DNA of 14,921 nucleotides from Spirochaetales bacterium (GTDB lineage: Bacteria; Spirochaetota; Spirochaetia; DSM-2461): positions 1 to 14,921 of the forward strand of contig PDRU01000099.1 in assembly GCA_002748225.1 (NCBI GenBank). The letters are read 5' to 3'. Under the pieces are notes generated by a model that had not been told where the DNA came from, did not search any database, and was given only the letters and a program-made list of their open reading frames with translations. A program made the position numbers and the translations under genes. Shown piece by piece: positions 6,586-14,045 of the stretch; the stretch's first letter is position 1, and every line of letters begins with the position of its first letter.

Positions 6586-7654
6586 GCAGAAAAATATTAA
6601 ACGGATAAAGCGTTTAAGCGACGCGAACGGAATTTCAGGATTCGAAGACGAAGTTCTGGAAGTTATACGCAGCGAAGCGGCCGGTCTGGGTGAATTCGAA
6701 GAAAACAGCCTTCGAAACCTCTACCTTACGGCCAGCGCGAACAGCAGCGGCAAACCTGTAGTGCAGCTGGACGCCCACAGCGATGAAGTGGGCTTTATGG
6801 TACGGGCAATCCGTCCGGACGGACTGCTTGAATTTATGAATATCGGCGGCTGGGTTCCCCATAACATACCGGCGCACATGGTTCGGGTGCGAAACAGAAA
6901 AGGCGAGTATGTTCCCGGTGTTGTCGCAAGCAAACCGCCCCACTACATGAGCGAAGAAGAACGCAAGGCCCCGTTATCCATTGATAACATGGCAATAGAT
7001 CTCGGCGCCAAATCAGCTGAAGAAGTAGAAGCGAATTTTGGTATTGATATTGCAGCGCCCATAGTACCGGAGGCCCTCTGTACTTACGATGAATCAAATG
7101 ACATTCTTATGGGAAAAGCCTTTGACAACCGTCTGGGATGCGCCTCTGTTATAGCAGCCATGGAAGAACTGCAAAACGAAAGTCTGAAAGTTAACCTGAC
7201 CGGTGTGTTTGCCGCGCAGGAAGAAGTTGGACTGCGGGGCGCGGTGCTTGCGGCAAGAAAAGTGCAGCCCGATCTGGCCATTGTTTTTGAAGGCTGCCCT
7301 GCGGACGATACCGTTATGCCCGAATACAAGGCTCAGACCGTTCTGAAGAAAGGCCCCATGCTCCGGCATATTGACGCCCGCAGCATAACCAATCCGCGTT
7401 TTCAGCGCTACGCGCTGGACATGGCCGCAAAAAAAGGAATTCCCGCACAGAGCGCGGTCCGCACAGGCGGCTCTACAAATGCCGCTCAGATACACCTCTC
7501 AAATGAAGGTGTGCCGACAATTGTCATCGGCACTCCGGTCCGTTACGCGCATACGCATTACGGTATTTCTTCCTACGCGGATTTTGAAGCCGGGGTTCAG
7601 CTGGCAATAGCCATTCTGAAAGACATTACTCCGGAAATAATAGCCTCTTTTTAA
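6578..7654 (+). CDS. M42-family metallo-aminopeptidase (FrvX-like)
   Basis: M42 enzymes are cytoplasmic, dodecameric, two-metal aminopeptidases that trim short peptides; some members were first mislabelled endoglucanases. This 358-residue protein has the expected length and metal-site sequences in order: DAHSDEVGF (65-73, His67 and Asp69), AFDNRLGC (181-188, bridging Asp183), QEEVGLRGA (214-222, catalytic Glu215 and metal Glu216), FEGCPADD (237-244, Glu238 at the position of the metal acid) and PVRYAHTHYG (320-329, His325). An RTGGSTNAAQIHL block (295-307) is also typical. The insertion domain covers roughly 75-165. The ATG at 6578 has AAAGGTG a few bases upstream. It is probably monocistronic, with its own promoter at 6463-6490, and converges on operon B with an 18-base gap. 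No signal peptide is seen. Whether it acts on peptides of a particular class is unknown. Confidence 0.93.
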   Translation: MDKQKNIKRIKRLSDANGISGFEDEVLEVIRSEAAGLGEFEENSLRNLYLTASANSSGKPVVQLDAHSDEVGFMVRAIRPDGLLEFMNIGGWVPHNIPAHMVRVRNRKGEYVPGVVASKPPHYMSEEERKAPLSIDNMAIDLGAKSAEEVEANFGIDIAAPIVPEALCTYDESNDILMGKAFDNRLGCASVIAAMEELQNESLKVNLTGVFAAQEEVGLRGAVLAARKVQPDLAIVFEGCPADDTVMPEYKAQTVLKKGPMLRHIDARSITNPRFQRYALDMAAKKGIPAQSAVRTGGSTNAAQIHLSNEGVPTIVIGTPVRYAHTHYGISSYADFEAGVQLAIAILKDITPEIIASF

Positions 7655-7672
7655 GAGCAGAGCGGGAAAGAA

Positions 7673-8503
7673 CTATTTAACTCCTCCGAATGTCAGTCCG
7701 CTTACATAATAGCGCTGAAGAGCCAGGGAAAGAACCAGTACAGGCAAAATGGCCAGCATGCCCATAGCTGCCATGTTGGTCCATCCCACACTCATCATGC
7801 CGAATGTGCTGAGCATTCCCAGAGGAAGTGTGGCTGTCTGAGGCGACGTCAACGTCATGGCAAAAAGGAAATCGTTCCATGAATAAATAAAGGCAAAAAG
7901 CGCCGAGGTTACCAGTCCTGGCAGACTGAGCGGAACAACCACTTTCCAGAATGCTGACAAGACACCGCAGCCGTCAATAATGGCCGCTTCTTCCAGCTCC
8001 TTGGCAATATTCTCGAAAATTCCCGACATAAGCCACGCCGTAAAAGACGCATTATAAACCGTATCAATAAGTATAACGGCCAGACGCGTTCCGAAAATTC
8101 CCAGATTGTTCATCAGAAGCCGGAAAGGAAGCACAATAATAACAGGCGGTATGGTCCGGGCCAGCAGAATAAAAGTCAGCAAAACAAATCGGCCGCGGAA
8201 TTTAACCCGGGAAAATGCGTAACCAGCCGGAACGCCGATAAGCAGAGACAGTATCATGGTGCCGAAAGATATCAGAAGACTGTTTTTTCCCCACCTGAAA
8301 ATAGGCATCATATTTGTTATATAGATGTAATTCTTCATGGTAGGCTTGAACTTCAGCCATACAGGCGGCAGCTTGAACATGTCAATCTTTAATTTCAGGG
8401 ATGTTTCAAACAGCCATATCATTGGAAAAATAAAGAAACCGAGAATAAGAGCTATGACAATATACCGGATCCACCGGGAATACTCTCTGGATGTTTTATT
8501 CAT
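7673..8503 (-). CDS. MalG-type sugar ABC transporter permease
   Basis: This inner-membrane protein of 276 residues is the second permease of operon B's carbohydrate uptake-1-type importer. It has six hydrophobic segments, the first at about 13-33. The cytoplasmic EAA loop (IAKELEEAAIIDGCG, 166-180, followed by FWKVVVPLSLP) docks onto the ATPase. SWNDFLFAMTL (208-218) and the C-terminal LQRYYVSGLTFGGVK are typical of the MalG/UgpE group. The ATG at 8503 overlaps the TGA of the MalF-type gene by 4 bases, so the two are translationally coupled. It is the last gene of operon B; no clear terminator is seen in the 18 bases before the convergent M42 gene, apart from a weak 5-bp CTCTT/AAGAG stem at 7645-7657. 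Confidence 0.93.
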   Translation of the reverse strand: MNKTSREYSRWIRYIVIALILGFFIFPMIWLFETSLKLKIDMFKLPPVWLKFKPTMKNYIYITNMMPIFRWGKNSLLISFGTMILSLLIGVPAGYAFSRVKFRGRFVLLTFILLARTIPPVIIVLPFRLLMNNLGIFGTRLAVILIDTVYNASFTAWLMSGIFENIAKELEEAAIIDGCGVLSAFWKVVVPLSLPGLVTSALFAFIYSWNDFLFAMTLTSPQTATLPLGMLSTFGMMSVGWTNMAAMGMLAILPVLVLSLALQRYYVSGLTFGGVK

Positions 8504-9390
8504 ATTGAATTCTCATTGCTGTAAAGAAGTTTCATAAAAAGGACGCCTAAAACAATGCCTAAAATCAACAAAACATTGGAAAGCGATGCCGCATACCCTA
8601 CGTTCAGCTGCTGAACTCCCACCTCGTATATCCGGAGATTTGTTACCGTTGTGGCTGTTCCGGGTCCGCCGTTTGTTGTTGCAAAAATAATATCAAAGGC
8701 TTTCATGGCATCCAATGTCCGGATAAGAACAGCTATTAATAAAGTTGGACGCAGCAGAGGCAGAGTAATAAACCGGAACAGGGCAAAAGAGCCGGCACCG
8801 TCAAGCATTCCTGCCTCATAGGGATCCCGCGGCAGACTCTTTAATCCGGATAAAACAATAATGGCCACCAGAGGTGTCCATTCCCATATATCAATAATAA
8901 TAATTCCCAATAAGGCGGAATGGCGCTCAACAAGCAGACCGCGCCCTATGTTCATTCCCAGCTCTCTCAGGTAGTAAGTAATAACACCCTGATCAGGATG
9001 ATAAAGAGCCTTCCACAACAGGCCGACTACCAGAGGCGTCAGAACTGTCGGAATAAGAATAAGAGTCCGGAGAAATCCGGAGACAGCCGACTCTACATTG
9101 AATATCAGCGCAATAATAACGCCTAGAACCAGCTGGCTGGACACACAGAAAAATATGTAAATCAGTGTAATTTTCAATGAATGGATGAACTGCTCATCTT
9201 TAAACATTGCAAGGTAATTTCTGCCGGCTACAAAGATTTTTTCTTCGCCCAGGGAATAATCAAAGAAACTGATAAAGATGCCGTACAACACCGGATAGAG
9301 AAAAAAGAAAAGCATGTAGACAAACAGCGGAACAAGAAAAAAGATAATGTTTTTTCTGTATCCGTTTCTCCTGGATAATTTGTTAAACAC
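8500..9390 (-). CDS. MalF/UgpA-type sugar ABC transporter permease
   Basis: This inner-membrane permease of 296 residues is the partner of the MalG-type protein. The first membrane segment is at about 14-36 (IIFFLVPLFVYMLFFFLYP). The SFFDYS/RNYLAMFKD periplasmic loop and the EAA loop (SLPRDPYEAGMLDGAG, then RFITLPLLRP) are typical of the family, as is the TNGGPGTATTV sequence after it. I place the start at GTG 9390, preceded by AGAGAGG with a 5-base gap; a GTG at 9423 would add 11 residues but lies in the loop of a stable hairpin and lacks a ribosome binding site. The gap of 53 bases after the binding-protein gene contains that hairpin. The stop overlaps the next ATG. Confidence 0.9.
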   Translation of the reverse strand: MFNKLSRRNGYRKNIIFFLVPLFVYMLFFFLYPVLYGIFISFFDYSLGEEKIFVAGRNYLAMFKDEQFIHSLKITLIYIFFCVSSQLVLGVIIALIFNVESAVSGFLRTLILIPTVLTPLVVGLLWKALYHPDQGVITYYLRELGMNIGRGLLVERHSALLGIIIIDIWEWTPLVAIIVLSGLKSLPRDPYEAGMLDGAGSFALFRFITLPLLRPTLLIAVLIRTLDAMKAFDIIFATTNGGPGTATTVTNLRIYEVGVQQLNVGYAASLSNVLLILGIVLGVLFMKLLYSNENSI

Positions 9391-9408
9391 AAGCACCTCT
9401 CTCAGAAC

Positions 9409-9434
9409 CAGTCCCCGCCGCACGGCGGGGACTG
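9409..9434 (-). promoter_or_regulatory. Intercistronic 11-bp GC-rich hairpin between binding-protein and permease genes
   Basis: CAGTCCCCGCC (9409-9419) and GGCGGGGACTG (9424-9434) are perfect reverse complements around a 4-base loop (9420-9423). It begins 9 bases after the binding-protein stop on the minus strand. No run of T follows in the transcribed direction, so an intrinsic terminator is unlikely. A stable stem here could protect the upstream message end or attenuate the permease genes, giving more binding protein than permease, as described for maltose-type operons. Confidence 0.75.
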
Positions 9435-9443
9435 AGAAATCAG

Positions 9444-10772
9444 TTACTGAACAATTTTCTTCAGATCTTTCTCCATCAGGGAAAGGGCTTCGGAAACTGT
9501 TGTTTCATGAGTAATAGCCTGATTAACCCGGAGCCCCAGGGCATTCTGAATTTCAGAAGCTTTCGGACCGCGGGGTCTGTAGTCGCCGTCACCATTTTCA
9601 AAGACTTTCAGCATTGCAGGCAGCCAGGGTTTTTCAGCCAGCAAATCTTTGTCCTTGAGTGTAGAGTAGCGAATGGGGGCGCCGTCATTGCGCATCCATT
9701 CCAGCTGCATTTCTTTACTTGTAATAAACTTGATGAATTCCCAGGCAGCCTGCTGCTCTTTTTCGTCACTGTCGGCATTAATGCCGATGCCCCATCCGCC
9801 AACACCGTAGAGAGAGTCTTTGGAAGCCACTTTCGGAGTTGCGGTCATACCTGTTTTACCAACAACCATGGAAATTTCCGGATTCTCGTAACCGGCTCTG
9901 GCAATACTCCAGCTGGACTGCATAACAGCCTGACCGGTCCGGTAGGCCGATTCCCTGTCATCCCACCAGTAGCCAATGGCTCCCGGAGGCGCATATTTAT
10001 CAAAAATACGTACAAAGAACTCAAGAGACGCTTTAGAAGCGGGACTGTTAACTGTTACATTACCGTTTGCGTCAAAGAGCGAGCCGCCGAACGCGCGCAT
10101 ATATTCCATCCAGTCCTGGGCTACAGCCGAACCGCGGGCCCCGTTGGCAACCAGGCCGAACATGTTTTGCTCCGGTCTGGTAAAGAACTCTGCAATGTCC
10201 TCCAGCATTTCAAGCGTTGCGGGAACCCCCAGTTCATAACCATATTTTTGCTTGAAGGCTTTCTTTTCGGCCTCATCTTCCAGAAGATCTTTCCGGTAAA
10301 TAAGACTGTTGGCATAACCGGCCATGGGAAAGGCAATCTGACGGCCGTTCCATGACCCCATTGCCCACATAACGGGAATAATGTCATCCAGGTCGATTTC
10401 TGACGCATCCGCTTTCATCCAGTCGGTCAAATCAACAGTAAAGCCTTTCTTTTCAAATTCACCGGTCCACATAATATCAACAGTGGCCAGATCGTAGAGT
10501 TTAGTACCGGAGGCGTAGTCCTGAGTAATTTTCTGGTAAAGTTCCACATAGCCGACAATGTCAATTGTCATATCAGCACCGGTTTTCTGCGAAAATTCCT
10601 TTGCCATTACTTTCAGGTAGTCGGCATACTGCTCTGCGCATACCGCCATGGTAAGGCTTACTCCCTCAAAGGGCTTATCCGAACCACTGCCGGCCGCATC
10701 ACTGCTCCCTCCGGCAAAGAGAAATCCTGATAACAATACTGTCAGGAACAGAACACTCATTAATCTCTTCAT
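9444..10772 (-). CDS. Extracellular sugar-binding protein of a carbohydrate ABC importer
   Basis: This 442-residue exported binding protein belongs to the large carbohydrate SBP family (MalE-like, cluster 1). Its start is ATG 10772, 6 bases after a strong AGGAGG (within GAGGAGGAG, 10785-10777), giving MKRLMSVLFL and a hydrophobic core ending LSGFLFA then GGSSDAAGSG. There is no cysteine at the cleavage point, so it is not a classical lipoprotein. A longer reading to 10814 is possible but unneeded. Family features include ADMTIDIVGYVELYQKI near the N-domain, DLATVDIMWTGEFEKKGF, the AFPMAGYANSLIYRKDLL block and GVGGWGIGINADS followed by AAWEFIKFITS near the C-domain. Its position, directly after the dehydrogenase and before the permeases, ties the transported compound to the catabolic enzymes. 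The ligand cannot be read from sequence. Confidence 0.9.
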   Translation of the reverse strand: MKRLMSVLFLTVLLSGFLFAGGSSDAAGSGSDKPFEGVSLTMAVCAEQYADYLKVMAKEFSQKTGADMTIDIVGYVELYQKITQDYASGTKLYDLATVDIMWTGEFEKKGFTVDLTDWMKADASEIDLDDIIPVMWAMGSWNGRQIAFPMAGYANSLIYRKDLLEDEAEKKAFKQKYGYELGVPATLEMLEDIAEFFTRPEQNMFGLVANGARGSAVAQDWMEYMRAFGGSLFDANGNVTVNSPASKASLEFFVRIFDKYAPPGAIGYWWDDRESAYRTGQAVMQSSWSIARAGYENPEISMVVGKTGMTATPKVASKDSLYGVGGWGIGINADSDEKEQQAAWEFIKFITSKEMQLEWMRNDGAPIRYSTLKDKDLLAEKPWLPAMLKVFENGDGDYRPRGPKASEIQNALGLRVNQAITHETTVSEALSLMEKDLKKIVQ

Positions 10773-10823
10773 AATACTCCTCCTCATTAAACCTTTCGGC
10801 TTCATATCCATCACTTCATTTTA

Positions 10824-11855
10824 TTAATGAAGTTTAATTCCTATACGATAGCTTTTGGGATCCATGGCTACGCGGAAAGCATCTTCCGCCTCCTGCAAAG
10901 GAAATATTTTATTCAGATAGGGGCGCATATCCAGAAGTCCGCCGGAAAGCATTCGGCTCACCCTGAAAAAATCTTCTGTGGAAGGGCTGAAAGATCCGGT
11001 AATAACCTGCTGACTGTAATGAATCTTGTTGGGATCCACAGATATGGTTCCCTTGGGCGAAAACGAACCGTAATAAATAATGGAACCGGAATTACGGACA
11101 TGCGGGAACGCTTCTTCGGCAATACTCAGATGAGGTGTTGTAATAATGTAACTGTCCAGTTTTTCGCCGCAGGTAAACTTATTTACCTCGTCGGCCAGAG
11201 AACATTCAAAGGGATTGACAACCGTATGAACACCGTTGGCAAGCGCATGCTGCCCTTTTTCGGCATCCGGCTCTATCAGAAGAACTTTTGCGCCCATCTT
11301 CAGCGCCAGAAGTCCGTGGATCTGGCCCATAATGCCGCCGCCGGAAATACCGACATAATCTCCGGGCAGAATACTGCTGCGCATCATACTGTGATAACAG
11401 CAGGCCAGAGGTTCGGCAAACGCGGCCAGCTCCAGCGGAAGATCCGGACTGACCGGGAAAATACGGGTGGGCTCCAGATCTATGTACTGGGCCATGCCGC
11501 CGCTGCCGGCAGCACCGTCATAGGTGCGTTTTTTGGCCTTACCCGTGCAGAGATTGGTCTCTCCCCTGTAGCAGGCACTGCAGTGTCCGCAGTGATCAAG
11601 CGTTTTAAAGACAACATGATCTCCCGGCTTGAAGGAAGTAACCGTGCCCGGATGTACTTCTTCAACAACACCGGAAGCCTCATGTCCCGGCACAAAAGGA
11701 AACGGTACCGAACCATTACCCATAAAAATTCTTTTTTCCCAGGTACAGATCAGGCAGTATTCAATCCGAATACGGACCATGCCGTTTTCCAGTTCCTTCT
11801 GCGGTATTTCCCTCACCTTAACGGTTTCCGGTTTTTCAACAAAAAGAGCTTTCAT
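10824..11855 (-). CDS. Zinc-dependent medium-chain dehydrogenase (sorbitol/threonine dehydrogenase type)
   Basis: This 343-residue cytoplasmic oxidoreductase is predicted to interconvert a secondary alcohol and ketone with NAD(P). Catalytic zinc ligands are Cys37, His58-Glu59 (GHEASG) and Glu148 (FAEPLACC). The structural zinc is bound by Cys89, Cys92, Cys95 and Cys103. The Rossmann motif is GISGGGIMG (169-177), and Glu195 at the end of the second strand (LIEPDAEK) suggests NAD preference. The region after Cys37 reads CTWEKRIF instead of the common CGSD/CGTD, so Glu40 replaces the usual Asp. Its ATG overlaps the aldolase stop by 4 bases. In the operon it would oxidise the imported polyol or sugar, or reduce an aldehyde released by the aldolase. 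Family confident, substrate unknown. Confidence 0.9.
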   Translation of the reverse strand: MKALFVEKPETVKVREIPQKELENGMVRIRIEYCLICTWEKRIFMGNGSVPFPFVPGHEASGVVEEVHPGTVTSFKPGDHVVFKTLDHCGHCSACYRGETNLCTGKAKKRTYDGAAGSGGMAQYIDLEPTRIFPVSPDLPLELAAFAEPLACCYHSMMRSSILPGDYVGISGGGIMGQIHGLLALKMGAKVLLIEPDAEKGQHALANGVHTVVNPFECSLADEVNKFTCGEKLDSYIITTPHLSIAEEAFPHVRNSGSIIYYGSFSPKGTISVDPNKIHYSQQVITGSFSPSTEDFFRVSRMLSGGLLDMRPYLNKIFPLQEAEDAFRVAMDPKSYRIGIKLH

Positions 11856-12619
11856 GACTGAACCTCTTCCGCGCTTTTGCCGCCGTGAACAACGTCCACC
11901 AGAGCACGCATTCTGTCATAGGGATCAGGCTGAGCCCAGACATTCCGGCCAATGGCCACACCTGCAGCTCCGCGTTCCCGGCTGTCCTGAACAACCTTCA
12001 GCAAACCCGAAAAATTGCTGCTGTGCGCTCCGCCCAGAATAACAAGCGGCACATAGCAGGCTTCCACAATTTCTGCAAACTCATCCGGTTCTCCGGCATA
12101 ATTTGTTTTAATAATGGAAGCACCCAGTTCCGCCCCGATACGCGCAGCCAGTTTGACCGTCTCAACTGTTTTTGGCGGTTTGGAACCAAAACCGCCCGGC
12201 AGCATTTCTGCCATCAGCGGGATGTGCCAGTCCCTGCAGCGTTCAGCCAGAAAAGACAGGTTTTTAAGTGTTTTCTTCTCATTTTCAGTTCCAAGAAAGC
12301 CCATGCAGGCTACACCGTCCGCTCCAAACCGCAGCGCCGCGTCTACCGTAAAAAGAAGTTCATCTCCTGAAGCCTGGCCAAGCTCTGAATTGCCGCCATC
12401 CATCCGGATAATAAGTCCACGCCCGGCCAGCTCTTTTTCAAAATTCTGTGCTACGCCAAACGTTGTCAGAACAGCATCGGCACCCGCTTCAAAACACCGG
12501 GTTATTGTATAACCGGGATCTTTCAAACCCGGCTGAACATTCAAGGCTGCTCCATGGTCAATGGGCAGGATAACTGTCCGCCCGTCACCGGCAAAAATAT
12601 TGCGCATTCTTCTGATCAT
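11852..12619 (-). CDS. Class I aldolase, DhnA/LsrF (DeoC/FbaB) family
   Basis: Members are Schiff-base aldolases or related carbon-carbon lyases acting on phosphorylated ketoses; LsrF in AI-2 breakdown is one. This 255-residue protein has ILPIDHGAALNVQPG (17-31), the metal-free lysine motif SIIKTNYAG (168-176) with Schiff-base candidate Lys171, the phosphate-binding GGAHSSN (196-202) and GVAIGRNVWAQ (220-230). Length matches the family. The ATG at 12619 is preceded by AGGAG and GAGAGGG within 20 bases, the former overlapping the stop codon of the kinase gene (TAG, 12635-12633). The stop overlaps the dehydrogenase ATG. With the upstream kinase it would split a ketose phosphate, probably into dihydroxyacetone phosphate and an aldehyde. 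The exact substrate is not predictable. Confidence 0.9.
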   Translation of the reverse strand: MIRRMRNIFAGDGRTVILPIDHGAALNVQPGLKDPGYTITRCFEAGADAVLTTFGVAQNFEKELAGRGLIIRMDGGNSELGQASGDELLFTVDAALRFGADGVACMGFLGTENEKKTLKNLSFLAERCRDWHIPLMAEMLPGGFGSKPPKTVETVKLAARIGAELGASIIKTNYAGEPDEFAEIVEACYVPLVILGGAHSSNFSGLLKVVQDSRERGAAGVAIGRNVWAQPDPYDRMRALVDVVHGGKSAEEVQS

Positions 12620-12632
12620 ACAGTTCCCTCTC

Positions 12633-14045
12633 CTAAGTTATTCTTTGTCGTATATCAGACAGCAAGTGGAAATTTGTTTCCAGCTGTTTTGTCACTTCCT
12701 TAAACTGGCCGTAAAGTTCATCAAATACCTGTCTTTCATTTTCCGAGACGTCCGGTTCCACCACATACTTTAATTTCGGAATTCCGTTTTCCTGACAGAA
12801 ATCTTCAGAACTGCCGCAATAACATGAGCATAAATACAAACAGCCGACAGGCGCCGCGTCCTTGTACTCCGGGCAGGCATAGGGTTTTCCAATAATGTTT
12901 GCCTTCAGCTGAAGCCAGAGGGCATTTTCGGCACCTCCTCCGGCAGTCAGAATTATTGAAGCACTGCTCTTTTCCAGTAAGGCTTCCATATTCTGGCGGA
13001 TTCCAAAGGTTATTCCCTGCAGAACCGCCTGATACAGTTCTCTGCTCTCTGAATCATTGGTTAAACCAATAAAGGCGCCCTGAAGCTTTTCGTCCCAGTA
13101 AGGGCTTCTTTCACCGTTCAAATACGGCAGAAACAATGCCGCGGAAAACTTCGGCAGGGATGTCATTTTTTTAGAATCGGTCCCCACCAGTTCTGAATAC
13201 CATTGAATAGCACTTCCAGTATTGGACATAACCTCCATGGTTAATCCCTTGTCCGGAATAACATGGAGATCGCCTGTATGACGCGGGTTGCAGATAGACA
13301 GACAGGTGGAAGTTCCCGAGCCGTCTACAATGTCCCCGATATTGACGCCTCCGGCCCCTGCGGCTTCACAGTAGGCATCAATTCCGCCGCCCAGAACTGT
13401 TACACCGTCAGGCAGACCGCAGAGCCTGCTGAATTCGGTGGAAGTAACACCCACAGCCCCGTGAGACGGAACTACCGGCGGGAAGAAATCAACAGGAATA
13501 CCAATAGTTTCCGGCTTCCATATACCGGTTTCCTTATCATAAAAACTCAGCGTTGAAGCTGTAGATTCATCAAAAGCAAAACATCCGGTTAACAGATAGT
13601 TGATATAGTCTTTGGGGAACAGATAATAACGCGGCGGATTTTTCCCTCTGCTCCGAAAGTCTGCCAGGCATTTGGCCTCCCAGGAAGTAGCGTCCTTCCG
13701 CTTATTGGCGTACACAGAAAACAGATACCCGGCCTCATTCAAGGCTGAATTGTCCTGCCAGGTAGGCATGGCCCCCAGGGGGCGGCCCTGTTGATCCGCC
13801 GCAATCAGAGAAGGCCCGTGACAAGAGAGCGCCAGACATTCAACAGAGCCGGAAATTCCGGACTGCTCCATTATTTCCCGGCAGAATACCTGAAAAGACT
13901 CCGCAAAAAGCTCCGGCGACTGATGGGAAAAATCAATCAGTGTTCCAGGCAGATACCGGCCGGAAAAGAAATTCAGACACCCGTCAGAATAGAGAGCACC
14001 CTTCATGCTGGAGGTGCCGATATCTATTCCCAGCCACGTACTCAT
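12633..14045 (-). CDS. FGGY-family carbohydrate kinase (xylulokinase-like)
   Basis: FGGY kinases phosphorylate sugars or polyols with ATP in the cytoplasm. The 470-residue protein opens with GIDIGTSSMKG (6-16, Asp8 and the phosphate loop) and carries the catalytic Asp223 in GGGIDAYCEAAGAG (219-232). DGSGTSTCLS (241-250), FLPYLNGERSPYWD (305-318) and TAGGGAENALWLQLKA (367-382) form the second ATPase domain and are closest in style to xylulokinases. The usual C-terminal small-residue helix is replaced by PVGCLYLCSCYCG (399-411), unusually rich in cysteine. The ATG at 14045 overlaps the GntR stop by 4 bases; 13 bases separate it from the aldolase gene. It probably phosphorylates the ketose generated in this pathway. 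Xylulokinase is a nearest guess, not an assignment. Confidence 0.9.
   Translation of the reverse strand: MSTWLGIDIGTSSMKGALYSDGCLNFFSGRYLPGTLIDFSHQSPELFAESFQVFCREIMEQSGISGSVECLALSCHGPSLIAADQQGRPLGAMPTWQDNSALNEAGYLFSVYANKRKDATSWEAKCLADFRSRGKNPPRYYLFPKDYINYLLTGCFAFDESTASTLSFYDKETGIWKPETIGIPVDFFPPVVPSHGAVGVTSTEFSRLCGLPDGVTVLGGGIDAYCEAAGAGGVNIGDIVDGSGTSTCLSICNPRHTGDLHVIPDKGLTMEVMSNTGSAIQWYSELVGTDSKKMTSLPKFSAALFLPYLNGERSPYWDEKLQGAFIGLTNDSESRELYQAVLQGITFGIRQNMEALLEKSSASIILTAGGGAENALWLQLKANIIGKPYACPEYKDAAPVGCLYLCSCYCGSSEDFCQENGIPKLKYVVEPDVSENERQVFDELYGQFKEVTKQLETNFHLLSDIRQRIT

Noticed and set aside
7645..7657. Bidirectional terminator between the M42 and MalG-type genes
   Set aside because: The CTCTT/AAGAG stem is only 5 bp and AT-rich, and it lies inside the end of the peptidase gene.
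9507..10355. Long plus-strand open frame opposite the binding-protein gene (similar ones at 10827-11861 and 1465-1890)
   Set aside because: Shadow frames of strongly supported genes on the other strand; their translations show no family motif.
11852..14045. Assigning the kinase and aldolase to autoinducer-2 breakdown (LsrK/LsrF)
   Set aside because: The kinase resembles xylulokinases rather than LsrK, there is no LsrG- or LsrB-like gene, and the importer is of the MalEFG type rather than the LsrACDB type.
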